From an uncultured bacterium (GTDB lineage Bacteria; Atribacterota; Atribacteria; Atribacterales; Caldatribacteriaceae), in NCBI GenBank assembly GCA_937139415.1, contig CAKZPS010000011.1:39656-103655 (forward strand): a DNA stretch of 64,000 nt, in the 5' to 3' direction. The notes under the pieces are model-generated. The model searched no databases. It saw nothing but the letters and a program-made list of their open reading frames with translations, and was not told where the DNA came from. Shown in pieces: positions 43,548 to 52,720 of this stretch; the stretch's first letter is position 1, and each line of letters begins with the position of its first letter. The translations under genes and the position numbers were made by a program.

Positions 43548-44627
43548 TCATGTGAGGAAAAACTTCAATTGTTCATACATTTTCTCTTTCTCGTTTATTC
43601 CCAAACGACAATGCGAGAGCAGCTTTTCAAAGAAAGCAATGGTGGTATCATAGGTAGCACGATCGACCGGGAAAGGAATGCCGTCTTTCCCCCCGTGAGC
43701 AAAAGAGAAACTCACCGGATCACGGAAACTCGGTTTAGCCCCGAAAACAACCTGGATCGTGAGCGCCAAAGCTCGAACGGTCTTCGGACCAACTCCCGGC
43801 ACGCTCAAGAAATCGGCAAAATCTTGGGGAGCACGTTCGTGGAGAGAAAGGAGGGTCTTCCCTAACCTCTTCCCATCGAAATCAACAGGAGTAATCTCAT
43901 GCCGCCGGGGGAGAAAGAGGTATTTCACCTTCCGCATCTCCCGCAACACCATCGGGGGATCCTCACGCACGAACCTCACCATCGCCTCACGACAAGCGGT
44001 ACTCTCCCGAGCAACTAAATTCAACACCCCTACTTCCTGTCGCACCCCACAAATCCCGGTATGAGGCTCGCACACGAAATCATCTACCCTCTCTCCCAAC
44101 CAGTGATAACGGCGAGCAAAACGACTTTCCACATTCATTCCCTGTTGTACCACCGACCAAGCACCGCAAGCGGTGAAAAAGAAAACGTGGTGGTATAAGG
44201 TATATCCGTCTTGTAAGGCGGTGTTATCCACCTTGGCCGAGAGCTTGCTGTACTGGATGAGCGTTTCCGCAAAAGAGAAACCCTGTCGTTCGGCATGAGT
44301 GGCAATTTCTTCGGGGGTTTTCCGCGACACACCCCCTTTTCCTCCGCAAACGTACACCCCCAGCGCATCCTCTTTACCCCGGATACCCTCCTTGAGTGCC
44401 CCACACAGAGTGGTAGTCAAACCGCTCGAATGCCAATCAAAACCTAAAAGGCACCCCAGGGACTGGAAAAAAACCGGATCCGCAATGCGGCGCAAAAATT
44501 CCTCGGGGCCAAAGAAGGAGACTATAGTCTCGATAATTGCACCGCCCAAGCGCTTCATCCGTTGAAAAAGCCACGGAGGACACTGCCCTCCATGCAAGGG
44601 GAGATCGGCAAAACCCCGCTTCACCAA
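43548..44627 (-). CDS. DUF763 protein with helix-hairpin-helix motif
   Basis: A 359-residue DUF763 protein, a family nearly restricted to thermophiles. It starts with the conserved GFADLPLHGGQCPPWLF and has a C-terminal HhH DNA-binding motif LSVPGVGPKTVRALAL and FSFAHGGKDGIPFPVDR. A DNA-repair or RNA-related role is likely but unproven. Fourteen bases downstream of the adenosine-specific kinase gene. Confidence 0.9.
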   Translation of the reverse strand: MVKRGFADLPLHGGQCPPWLFQRMKRLGGAIIETIVSFFGPEEFLRRIADPVFFQSLGCLLGFDWHSSGLTTTLCGALKEGIRGKEDALGVYVCGGKGGVSRKTPEEIATHAERQGFSFAETLIQYSKLSAKVDNTALQDGYTLYHHVFFFTACGAWSVVQQGMNVESRFARRYHWLGERVDDFVCEPHTGICGVRQEVGVLNLVARESTACREAMVRFVREDPPMVLREMRKVKYLFLPRRHEITPVDFDGKRLGKTLLSLHERAPQDFADFLSVPGVGPKTVRALALTIQVVFGAKPSFRDPVSFSFAHGGKDGIPFPVDRATYDTTIAFFEKLLSHCRLGINEKEKMYEQLKFFLT

Positions 44628-44641
44628 CTTCCCTCCTATAC

Positions 44642-45124
44642 CTATAATTTATAGCCGAACTTCCGCAAGAGCGCCTTGCGTTCGGCGATCTCCTTTTCTC
44701 CTTCTATGCCTTGAGGCTTGAAACCATCAATCACCCCAAGGATACCTCGTCCCTGTTCGGTTTCTACTACAACCACTTGTAAAGGGTTCGCCGTAGCACA
44801 GTAAATACGACACACTTCGGGAACCGCTTTTACTGCATTGAGCACGTTAATAGGATATCCTTCTTTGAGAAAGACGATGAAACTGTGACCTGCTCCAATC
44901 CGTAAGGCGTTCTTTCGGGCAAGTTCAACGAGCTCTTCGTCATTTCCCGCCCAGCGCACCAGACGCGGCCCTGAAGCTTCACAGAATGCAAGGCCAAAGC
45001 GGAGGACAGGAGAATTCCCCACCAAAACCTCGTAGAGATCCTCCACCGTTTTCACGAAATGAGATTGACCCAAAATGAGATTGTACCCCTGAGGGTTTTC
45101 CACTTCGACTAATTGTAGCTCCAC
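44642..45124 (-). CDS. Adenosine-specific kinase family protein
   Basis: A 160-residue PF04008 (former DUF355) protein. Characteristic segments: LILGQSHFVKTVEDLYEVLV, FGLAFCEASGPRLVRWAGND, AGHSFIVFLKEGYPINVLNAVKAVPEVCRIYCATANPLQVV, split here for reading only. Archaeal members phosphorylate or bind adenosine. The ATG overlaps the P-ATPase stop by one base. Confidence 0.9.
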   Translation of the reverse strand: MELQLVEVENPQGYNLILGQSHFVKTVEDLYEVLVGNSPVLRFGLAFCEASGPRLVRWAGNDEELVELARKNALRIGAGHSFIVFLKEGYPINVLNAVKAVPEVCRIYCATANPLQVVVVETEQGRGILGVIDGFKPQGIEGEKEIAERKALLRKFGYKL

Positions 45125-47709
45125 TATACATCCCTCCTTCGAACGATGATTTTGCGCACCTCAAACAATCCCAGAGAGACAAGAGAAAGCCCTACCGTCA
45201 CCGCCCATTGAGAGAAAGAAAGAGGAACACAGGCAAATATTCTTCCCACAAAAGGAACGATAACCGCCAAAATCAAAATGACCGCCGAGAGAAAACACGC
45301 TCCCAGAAGATACCAATTGGTCCGAGGATCGATGCGCCACACATTCTTCCGTTCGGAACGAAAACTATACGCTCGCCACAATTCACCAAATCCTAATACC
45401 AAAAAAGCCATGGTCCGGGCTGTGGCTACTCCACCTTCTCGTAACCCCAGCCAGAACCCCGCGATCACCGGCAAGGCGATGAAAAAGGCACCCCAGAAGA
45501 TGAACCGCAAATAGAAAGGAGTAATAATCCCTTCGTGAGTCGCACGGGGCCGACGAGACATGAGATCTTCTTCCGGGCTATCTACTCCGAGAGCCAAAGC
45601 AGGAAGTCCATCGGTCACCAGATTAATGAGGAGAATCTGCACCGGTACCAAGGGTCGCAACCAACCGAAGAGAATGGGAAGGAAAATCACCAAGATTTCT
45701 CCCAAATTACAGGAGAGGAGATAGAGCACAAATTTACGGATGTTCTCAAAAATAACTCGCCCCTCCTTAATGGCCTCCACAATGGTGGCAAAGTTGTCAT
45801 CGGTTAAAACCATGTCTGCCACTTCTTTGGCCACATCGGTTCCCGTAATCCCCATCGCCACTCCGATATCGGCGCGCTTCAAGGCTGGAGCATCGTTGAC
45901 CCCGTCTCCAGTCATGGCTACCACTTCATGATGACCCTGCAACGCTTCGACAATGCGAAGCTTTTGTTCTGGCCATACTCGAGCAAAAACCCGAATCCTC
46001 ATAATTTTCTCGCTCAATTCGGCAGGGGACCATTTCTCCAGTTCATTCCCGGTTACTACCAAATCACCGGCAGTAAACATGCCCAACTCCTCGGCAATAG
46101 TTTGGGCAGTGAGGGCATTGTCACCAGTAATCATCACGGTGGTAATGCCTGCTCTTTTTGCCTCTTCCAGAGCCGCTTTCACCTCTTTTCTCGGAGGATC
46201 GATCATTCCCAAAAGCCCTACGAAAGCAAGATCCCGCTCTTCATTGCTTGAGGATTGAGTCCCCTCCACCACCCGATAGGCAAAAGCAAGAACTCGCAGA
46301 GCATTTTTCGCCATTTGTTCTAAACGCGCTTGGATTTGGGATCGCTCCTCTTCGCGGAGAGGGTATACTTTCCCCTCGCACAAATATCCCGTACACTGGA
46401 GGAGGAGGATGTCCGGTGCCCCTTTGACTAAAAGCTCCCTCCGACCATCCACCGTATGCCAGGTAGACATCATCTTTCGATGAGAGTCAAAGGGGATTTC
46501 TCCCTGGCGAGGGTATCGAGAACGAACTTCTTCCACTTGCATTCCTCGTTTTTGAGCGTACTCTAAGAGAGCAATTTCCGTGGGATCGCCCAAGAAAGAT
46601 CCGTCCTCTCCTCGCGAAGCATCGTTACACAGAACGGCAATGAAGAGGAGTTTTTCCTCTTCTCCAAAGGTAAAGGATTCGCGAACCTGCATACGATTCT
46701 CGGTGAGGGTTCCCGTCTTATCGGTACAGATGTAAGTAGTACACCCCAGGGTCTCCACCGCAGGAAGTTTGCGGATGATCGCGCGATGCTGACTCATACG
46801 ATACACACCGAGCGCTAAAACCACGGTCACTACTGCCGGAAGCCCCTCAGGTATCGCCGCTACCGCTAAGCTCACCGCGGTCATAAACATCTCCAAAAGC
46901 TCGTGTTCTCGCCAAAATCCCAAAACGAAAATGAGGGCGCAAATCCCAATCACCAAAACCCCTAACAATTTTCCCAAACTGGCCAAGTGCTTCTGTAAAG
47001 GAGTAATGGTCTCCTCTTCCTTCTCTAAGAGGAGAGCAATCTTCCCGATCTCTCGATTCGCACCGGTGGCCACCACAATTCCTCTTCCCCGGCCATAGGT
47101 CACCAAGGTTCCCGCATAAGCCATATTCATCCGTTCGGGCAAAGAAACATCGTCAGAGAGCGGTTCAACATCCTTTTCTACCGCTACCGATTCCCCGGTG
47201 AGACTGGCTTCGTCAATGCGTAAAGCTTTCGCTTCTAAAAGCCTGAGATCGGCAGGAATGAAATCGCCCTCCCGGAGAATCACGATGTCCCCAGGAACCA
47301 AATCTTCAGAACTGATTTCTTGGACTTTACCATCCCGAATGACTTCGCAGCGGGGAATACTCATCTTCTTCAGGGCTTCCAAAGCTTTACTCGCCTTTCG
47401 CTCTTGGATAACTCCAAGCAAGGCATTGATAATGAGAATGGCAATAATCACGAGAGCATCAGTCGTTTCCCCTACTACCAAGGAGACAATCGTGGCGGCG
47501 ATGAGAATGAGAACTAAAAAATCCCTAAACTGTTCCAAAAAGAGGGCGAAGATACCCTTTGCCTTCTTTTGCGGCAGGATGTTGCGACCATACTCAGCCA
47601 AACGTCTCTGTATTTCCGGAGTACTCAAGCCTCTTTCTCTATCACTTCCCAAAAGCCTTACTACTTCTTCTTGAGAAAGTCTATGCCAATTTACTCTCTC
47701 CTCAGCCAC
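45124..47709 (-). CDS. Calcium-transporting P-type ATPase (PMR1/SERCA-like)
   Basis: An 861-residue P2-type ATPase. Phosphorylation motif DKTGTLTENRM, dephosphorylation TLTGES-type loop as ASLTGESVAVEK, hinge TGDGVNDAPALKRADIG. Ion-site sequences are AAIPEGLP in M4 and NLVTDGLPALALG in M6, with the Asn/Asp pair of PMR1-like Ca2+ pumps. Ten membrane helices. Overlaps the ParB-like gene by 19 bases. Likely exports Ca2+ or Mn2+. Confidence 0.93.
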   Translation of the reverse strand: MAEERVNWHRLSQEEVVRLLGSDRERGLSTPEIQRRLAEYGRNILPQKKAKGIFALFLEQFRDFLVLILIAATIVSLVVGETTDALVIIAILIINALLGVIQERKASKALEALKKMSIPRCEVIRDGKVQEISSEDLVPGDIVILREGDFIPADLRLLEAKALRIDEASLTGESVAVEKDVEPLSDDVSLPERMNMAYAGTLVTYGRGRGIVVATGANREIGKIALLLEKEEETITPLQKHLASLGKLLGVLVIGICALIFVLGFWREHELLEMFMTAVSLAVAAIPEGLPAVVTVVLALGVYRMSQHRAIIRKLPAVETLGCTTYICTDKTGTLTENRMQVRESFTFGEEEKLLFIAVLCNDASRGEDGSFLGDPTEIALLEYAQKRGMQVEEVRSRYPRQGEIPFDSHRKMMSTWHTVDGRRELLVKGAPDILLLQCTGYLCEGKVYPLREEERSQIQARLEQMAKNALRVLAFAYRVVEGTQSSSNEERDLAFVGLLGMIDPPRKEVKAALEEAKRAGITTVMITGDNALTAQTIAEELGMFTAGDLVVTGNELEKWSPAELSEKIMRIRVFARVWPEQKLRIVEALQGHHEVVAMTGDGVNDAPALKRADIGVAMGITGTDVAKEVADMVLTDDNFATIVEAIKEGRVIFENIRKFVLYLLSCNLGEILVIFLPILFGWLRPLVPVQILLINLVTDGLPALALGVDSPEEDLMSRRPRATHEGIITPFYLRFIFWGAFFIALPVIAGFWLGLREGGVATARTMAFLVLGFGELWRAYSFRSERKNVWRIDPRTNWYLLGACFLSAVILILAVIVPFVGRIFACVPLSFSQWAVTVGLSLVSLGLFEVRKIIVRRRDV

Positions 47710-48521
47710 GGGAAAACCTCCTCCAAAAGTCCGCCTACTCGCTGAACCAATCCCTTTTTCTCTTCTCTGGCCACTTCCGATGACTCCTTTCCGGTAATCT
47801 CCCGAATGAACCCCTCAATCGCCCGGTCAAACCCGATATCGTGCCCTTCCTTTTGGCTCTTATACCACTTGTAATCCAAAATGTAGGCAAAGATATCCGC
47901 CAAGCTCTTCTCCGGGAAAACCTCTTCCAATCCTTTCTCAACAATCGTTTGCACTGCCGGAGTATACACACAGAGAAACCAATTCAAAGCCCCCTCCTTG
48001 AGAGATACTTCCTTGTTCAAGGAACGCTGCATCATCTCGGTATAATCCTTGATGTAATTCAAAAAAGAATCGTAGTGACGGGGTTCTCCGGCATCGATGC
48101 CTTTGAGCCCGGTCAAGTTTTCGAATTCAGTCCGTTTCTTCTGCAGGGCTCGACTCTCTCTCCGTTCGGTGGGGAAAAACTCAATCACCTCGGCATCCAT
48201 AAACTGGATCCCCAATTCCTTCGCCACCGCCACCCGGTGGTTTCCATCGAGAACATAATACTCGTCACCCACTTTATAGACAATAATCGGAGGAAGGATA
48301 TCTCCCCGCTCCATTGCCCGACGTACTCGGTAATAGCGGACGTCGGGGTTTTTCATCCGAAAACCGGGCAAGAGATCCCCTGCCCTCCCCACACTCCCTA
48401 CGATTTTTTCTACCGGTATCACCTGCATTCCTCGATAAACCCGAGTGGAGAGATTGAGTTTTTTGGAAATCACTCCGAAAGCTCGAATCGGTTGTTTCTC
48501 TTCCCGGCGTAGAAGCGGCAT
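47691..48521 (-). CDS. ParB/Srx-fold domain protein, unknown role
   Basis: A 276-residue protein. The N-terminal half (30-120) is a ParB N-like domain: VIPVEKIVGSVGR, PPIIVYKVGDEYYVLDGNHRVAVAKELG, with the key DGNHR. There is no ParB helix-turn-helix, so it is not a partitioning protein; the C-terminal half is helical. The DGNHR motif resembles that of ParB-fold kinases such as SerK (DGHHR). Lies between ccdA and the P-ATPase with overlap to the latter. Confidence 0.75.
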   Translation of the reverse strand: MPLLRREEKQPIRAFGVISKKLNLSTRVYRGMQVIPVEKIVGSVGRAGDLLPGFRMKNPDVRYYRVRRAMERGDILPPIIVYKVGDEYYVLDGNHRVAVAKELGIQFMDAEVIEFFPTERRESRALQKKRTEFENLTGLKGIDAGEPRHYDSFLNYIKDYTEMMQRSLNKEVSLKEGALNWFLCVYTPAVQTIVEKGLEEVFPEKSLADIFAYILDYKWYKSQKEGHDIGFDRAIEGFIREITGKESSEVAREEKKGLVQRVGGLLEEVFPWLRRE

Positions 48522-48536
48522 ATCTTACCCCTTACC

Positions 48537-49244
48537 TCATTCCAAAATGAAGCTTTCTGGGACGAATCCCGTGCCCATACCTGCCAAGAGGAAATCCATT
48601 TTCCCCCACACCATCAGGATTCCCAGCCCTACCAAGAGGAGACCACTCACCATTTCTACGACCCTTCCTCGCTTTTGAATGCTGCGCAAAGAACGCAAAA
48701 TGCGACTCCATCCCAACCCTAAAAGGATAAAAGGTAAAGCCAGTCCCAAAGCATAAAACGCCAACAACATTCCTCCTCTCCATACCTCCCCAAAACTCGA
48801 TACATAGAGGAGTATGGAACCGAGAATGGGACCGACACACGGTGTCCACCCCAAACCGAAGGAAAGCCCCAAAACAAAACTCCGCACATGAGCAATATCT
48901 TCCCTAAGGCGGAGATGCTTCTCCATATATAAAAGGCGCACTCTCAAAACCCCTAAGACTTGCAAACCGAATAATATGATGATGAGACCGGCAATCCGGT
49001 TAAACCAAACCCGGTGCTGAGTAAGAACCCCCCCCAAAAGAGAGGCTCCCATTCCCAAAATAACAAAAACCCCGGTGAAACCCAAAATAAAGAGGAGGGT
49101 ATGAGCTACGACCTTTTCGCGCTCTCTCTCCACGCTTTCTACCCCGCTAATGTACGTCACATAAGCCGGCGCAATGGCCAAAACACAAGGAGAAAGAAAA
49201 GAGAGCACCCCAGCTACAAAACTCACCAAAATATTGAGATCCAT
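48537..49244 (-). CDS. ccdA: CcdA/DsbD-like thiol-disulfide transmembrane protein
   Basis: A 235-residue six-helix protein. The reactive Cys pair is in LSPCVLAIAP (helix 1) and GWTPCVGPILG (helix 4). Carries reducing equivalents across the membrane to extracytoplasmic thioredoxin-like proteins. Starts at ATG 49244 with GGTGAGG upstream. No partner thioredoxin or c-type cytochrome gene is in the window. Confidence 0.92.
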   Translation of the reverse strand: MDLNILVSFVAGVLSFLSPCVLAIAPAYVTYISGVESVEREREKVVAHTLLFILGFTGVFVILGMGASLLGGVLTQHRVWFNRIAGLIIILFGLQVLGVLRVRLLYMEKHLRLREDIAHVRSFVLGLSFGLGWTPCVGPILGSILLYVSSFGEVWRGGMLLAFYALGLALPFILLGLGWSRILRSLRSIQKRGRVVEMVSGLLLVGLGILMVWGKMDFLLAGMGTGFVPESFILE

Positions 49245-49384
49245 ATTGCCTCACCATCCTATTTTTAGAATTATAAACTCTCTCCACATTCTTGCCAAAT
49301 CGGTTTTCAAGAAAACTTTAGTAAAAGAAAAGTCCTCCCTTCATGGGGATGTAGTATAATATCCAAAACACCTTAGAAACGACC

Positions 49385-50212
49385 ATGGAAAGAGAGTTAG
49401 AAACCAAGCTCGTCCATCTTGAGCAAATACTGCGCGAATTCGGTAGGGTAGTGGTGGCTTTCTCTGGAGGCGTCGATAGTACCTTTTTGGTGCACGCCGT
49501 ACAACGGGTGTTGGGAGAGCATCTCCTGGCAGTTACCTTTCTCTCTCCTCTCATGCCCCGGCGCGAGAGAGAAGAAGTGGAAACACTCGTTGACCTCTTA
49601 CGGGTACCTCATCTTTTCCTCTATGAAGAGGAGCTTCTCGCCGATCAAGCCTTTCTTGCCAATTCCCGAGAACGTTGTTACCTGTGCAAGCGGAAACTCT
49701 TTCAACGCCTGCGGGCTCTCGCCGAAGAGAGGGGAATAGAACACATCCTCGAAGGGAGTAACGCGGACGACCTCAGCGATTACCGCCCGGGAAGGAAAGC
49801 ACTCATCGAACTAGGCATTCGCAGTCCCCTCCTTGAAGTCGGGTTCACCAAAGCGGAAATCCGGGAAGTATCGCGTCAATGGGGTCTTTCCACCTTCCAC
49901 AAACCCTCCATGGCTTGCTTAGCCTCGCGCATCCCCTACGGAGAGAAAATCACTCCCGAGCTTCTTGCCACCATCGATCAAGGTGAGGAGTTCCTCCATC
50001 ACCTCGGTTTTCATGAGGTACGCCTCCGACACCATGTCCACCTCGCCCGCATTGAGATAAGCCTGGAAGAAATGTCACTCCTCTGGGATGCCACCCGAAG
50101 GCGAGAAATCGTGCACAAACTGAAGAGTTTAGGCTATGAGTACGTCACCCTCGATTTAGAGGGGTATCATACCGGGAGTATGAACCGATGTATCGAGAGC
50201 GCCTCCAAATGA
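49385..50212 (+). CDS. larE: LarE, sulfur transferase for nickel-pincer cofactor
   Basis: A 275-residue PP-loop ATPase: AFSGGVDSTFL near residue 25 and EGSNADDLSDYRPG. LarE adds sulfur to the cofactor precursor. Cys178 in SMACLASRIPYG is the sacrificial-type Cys of Lactobacillus LarE; Cys98 and Cys101 (CYLC) make up a three-Cys set like Thermotoga LarE, which holds a [4Fe-4S] cluster and can recycle sulfur. TATAAT at 49355-49360 gives a short leader; no clear SD. larB follows with 25-base overlap. Confidence 0.95.
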   Translation: MERELETKLVHLEQILREFGRVVVAFSGGVDSTFLVHAVQRVLGEHLLAVTFLSPLMPRREREEVETLVDLLRVPHLFLYEEELLADQAFLANSRERCYLCKRKLFQRLRALAEERGIEHILEGSNADDLSDYRPGRKALIELGIRSPLLEVGFTKAEIREVSRQWGLSTFHKPSMACLASRIPYGEKITPELLATIDQGEEFLHHLGFHEVRLRHHVHLARIEISLEEMSLLWDATRRREIVHKLKSLGYEYVTLDLEGYHTGSMNRCIESASK

Positions 50213-50949
50213 TTTTAGAAGAAGTTCAAAAAGGGACAATAACCGTAAGTGAAGCTCTGGAAAAACTCACCCTCCTCCCCTACGAAGAGATGGGATACGC
50301 CAAGGTGGATCACCACCGCGATCTCGTCAAGGGATTTCCGGAGGTAGTGTTCTGTCCAGGAAAAACCAAAGAAGAAATCGTACACATTGCGGAGCGCATC
50401 CTCGAGTACCATAACCGTGTTCTTGCTACCCGTGCCGACCCTCAAGTTTTCGAAGCCGTACAACGGGTGATTCCCGATGCTACCTATAACCAACGTGCCC
50501 GGACCATAACCGTGGTCCGTGAACCGTTGGCCTTGCGGGGGAAAGTGGTAGTAGCCTGTGCGGGAACTGCCGACTTGCCCGTAGCCGAAGAGGCAGCAGA
50601 AACCGCTACCATCATGGGGAGCCGGGTGGAGCGATGTTACGACGTGGGAATCGCCGGCTTACACCGACTCCTCGCCCAACTCCCTCTCTTCCGAGAGGCA
50701 AACGCGATTGTGGCGGTCGCAGGGATGGAAGGGGCACTCCCCAGTGTCTTAGGAAGCCTCATCGCCAAACCGATCATTGCCGTACCTACGAGTGTCGGCT
50801 ACGGTGCTCATTTCCAAGGATTAGCTGCCCTCCTCACCATGCTCAATAGCTGTACCCCTGGGGTAGCGGTGGTGAATATTGACAACGGTTTTGGAGCCGG
50901 CTACATGGCTCATCTCATTAATTCACTTGCGGAGGGAAAGAGAGAATGA
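50188..50949 (+). CDS. larB: LarB, nicotinate adenine dinucleotide carboxylase/hydrolase
   Basis: A 253-residue PurE-like enzyme that carboxylates and cleaves NaAD to start the nickel-pincer nucleotide. The PurE-like core is VVVACAGTADLPVAEEAAETA, AIVAVAGMEGALPSVLGSL, PTSVGYGAHFQGLAALLTMLNSC split by short loops. Overlaps larE and, by 4 bases, larC. Confidence 0.95.
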   Translation: MYRERLQMILEEVQKGTITVSEALEKLTLLPYEEMGYAKVDHHRDLVKGFPEVVFCPGKTKEEIVHIAERILEYHNRVLATRADPQVFEAVQRVIPDATYNQRARTITVVREPLALRGKVVVACAGTADLPVAEEAAETATIMGSRVERCYDVGIAGLHRLLAQLPLFREANAIVAVAGMEGALPSVLGSLIAKPIIAVPTSVGYGAHFQGLAALLTMLNSCTPGVAVVNIDNGFGAGYMAHLINSLAEGKRE

Positions 50950-52145
50950 TTCTCTACCTTGATTGTTTCTCTGGGATCAGCGGAGATATGTTCCTCGCCG
51001 CCTTACTCGACTTAGGGGTTGCTGAAGAAGCCTGGCTCCAGGAATTGCATAAGCTCCCCCTCACCGACTATCACGTAGAGGTGCGTCAAGCCCACAAAGG
51101 GTTTCTTTCTGGAACCCAAGTAGATATTATCGCCCACGAACATCATCCCCACCGTCACCTTCACCATCTCCTCGATATCGTAGAACAGAGCTCTCTCTCC
51201 GCTTTTGTGAAAGAGAAGGCGCAGCAAGTTTTTCGGCTCCTCGCCGAAACTGAGGCACGTATCCACCACCTCCCGGTTGAAGAGGTTCACTTCCATGAGC
51301 TTTCCGGAGTAGACACCATTATCGATGTGGTCGGAAGTCTCATCGCTTTAGAACTCTTACAGGTGGACGAAGTATACGCTTCACCACTCCCCCTCGGTGA
51401 GGGAATCACCGAAATTGCCCACGGAGTGATTCCTCTTCCCGCACCAGCCACCCTGGAGATCTTGCGGGGGGTACCGGTTTATTCCTCTGGTATCCGTGGA
51501 GAGTTGGTCACCCCTACCGGTGCTGCCCTCGTCACCACCCTGGCAAAGCAATTCGGTCCTCTCCCCCTCATGAAAATCCATCGTATCGGCTACGGTGCCG
51601 GTCACATGGATCTTCCCATTCCCAATCTCTTGCGTGCCTTCCTGGGTGAGCAAGTTCACTCCACACAAGAAGAGGAGATCGTCCTCTTAGAGACCAATAT
51701 CGACGATCTCAACCCGCAAGTCTACGGTTACCTCATGGAAAAACTATTCCATGCTGGCGCCCTCGACGTCACCTTCACTCCTACCATTATGAAGAAAGGG
51801 AGACCGGGAATTATCCTCCAAGTGCTCCTCCCTCCGGAGAGAGAGGAAACGCTCATGCACCTCCTCTTCCAAGAAACGCCCACCCTCGGGGTCCGGAAAC
51901 ACCGCATCATCCGAACCACCATGGAACGGGAAACGAGAGAGATCGATACCCCCTGGGGACCGGTCAAAGTCAAGGTATCGCGGTATGGATCGTTCACCAA
52001 ATGCACTCCCGAATTCGAAGACTGTAAAGCGATTGCCCAAAAGTGGGGTCTTCCTCTCCTCACGGTGATGAAGGAAGTGGAGAGGAGAGTTGAGTACAAT
52101 CTCTTTCCGTGCCACACAGAAGAGGAGAGAATGAAAAACTTCTAA
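50946..52145 (+). CDS. larC: LarC, nickel insertion enzyme
   Basis: A 399-residue intact LarC (the Lactobacillus gene needs a frameshift to make the full protein; here it is one frame). It opens MILYLDCFSGISGDMFLAALLDLG, and a His-rich loop HEHHPHRHLHHLLD binds Ni. The C-terminal CTP-dependent domain has METNIDDLNPQVYGYLME-type sequence. Inserts Ni into the dithiocarboxy cofactor of LarA-type racemases; no larA is in the window. Confidence 0.95.
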   Translation: MILYLDCFSGISGDMFLAALLDLGVAEEAWLQELHKLPLTDYHVEVRQAHKGFLSGTQVDIIAHEHHPHRHLHHLLDIVEQSSLSAFVKEKAQQVFRLLAETEARIHHLPVEEVHFHELSGVDTIIDVVGSLIALELLQVDEVYASPLPLGEGITEIAHGVIPLPAPATLEILRGVPVYSSGIRGELVTPTGAALVTTLAKQFGPLPLMKIHRIGYGAGHMDLPIPNLLRAFLGEQVHSTQEEEIVLLETNIDDLNPQVYGYLMEKLFHAGALDVTFTPTIMKKGRPGIILQVLLPPEREETLMHLLFQETPTLGVRKHRIIRTTMERETREIDTPWGPVKVKVSRYGSFTKCTPEFEDCKAIAQKWGLPLLTVMKEVERRVEYNLFPCHTEEERMKNF

Positions 52146-52155
52146 AGATTACCCC

Positions 52156-52226
52156 TTGCTTTTTCCTTCCTCTCTTCCTATACTATATATAGGAACTTTA
52201 ATTATCATAAGTACAATATATTGGGT
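52156..52226 (+). promoter_or_regulatory. nrdR promoter with two NrdR boxes
   Basis: Promoter: TTGCTT (52156-52161), 17-base spacer, TATACT (52179-52184). NrdR box 1 is 52180-52195 with core CTATATATAG, overlapping the -10 element; box 2 is 52211-52226 with core CAATATATTG. The two 16-base boxes are 31 bases apart start to start, the usual NrdR phasing, and end six bases before the nrdR ATG. Indicates NrdR autoregulation and dATP-responsive control of nrdD. Confidence 0.88.
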
Positions 52227-52231
52227 GAATT

Positions 52232-52720
52232 ATGCACTGTCCCTACTGTGGAGCTGGGGATTCGAAAGTCATTGACTCGCGTCTTGTTGATGCCGGAGCA
52301 GGTGTGCGTCGTCGTCGCGAGTGCTTAGCGTGCAGGCGTCGCTTTACCACCTACGAGCGCTGTGAACGTGAACCGTTACGGGTTATTAAAAAGAACGGGA
52401 CGCGAGAGCTCTTCGATCGGCAGAAGGTTTTGGGCGGAATTCTCAAGGCTTGCGAGAAACGTCCGGTACCGATAGAGATTTTAGAGGGAATCGCCGGCGA
52501 GGTTGAGAGGGAACTCCGTGACGAAGGATATGAAGAGGTTTCCTCCTCGCACATCGGCGAAAAGGTGATGGAGAAACTCAAAAAAATCGACCAAGTAGCC
52601 TACGTCCGTTTCGCTTCCGTGTATCGGGAGTTTCGCGACGTGGATCAATTTATGGAACTCCTTTTAACCTTAAATCGAGAGAGAAATGTTTCTCAGGAGG
52701 GAGAGAATCATGATAGATGA
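52232..52720 (+). CDS. nrdR: Transcriptional repressor NrdR
   Basis: A 162-residue ATP/dATP-sensing repressor of ribonucleotide reductase genes. Zinc ribbon MHCPYCG and CLACRRRFTTYERCE, followed by an ATP-cone domain (LRVIKKNGTRELFDRQKV to YVRFASVYREFRDVDQF). Starts at ATG 52232 and overlaps nrdD by 11 bases, so repressor and target form one operon. Confidence 0.97.
   Translation: MHCPYCGAGDSKVIDSRLVDAGAGVRRRRECLACRRRFTTYERCEREPLRVIKKNGTRELFDRQKVLGGILKACEKRPVPIEILEGIAGEVERELRDEGYEEVSSSHIGEKVMEKLKKIDQVAYVRFASVYREFRDVDQFMELLLTLNRERNVSQEGENHDR

Noticed and set aside
47198..47674. 158-codon plus-strand open frame opposite the P-ATPase
   Set aside because: Antisense to a conserved P-ATPase; composition is that of a reverse-complement shadow.
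49332..49360. A full -35/-10 promoter for larE
   Set aside because: TATAAT is clear but no acceptable -35 hexamer is at the right distance, so only the -10 is mentioned.
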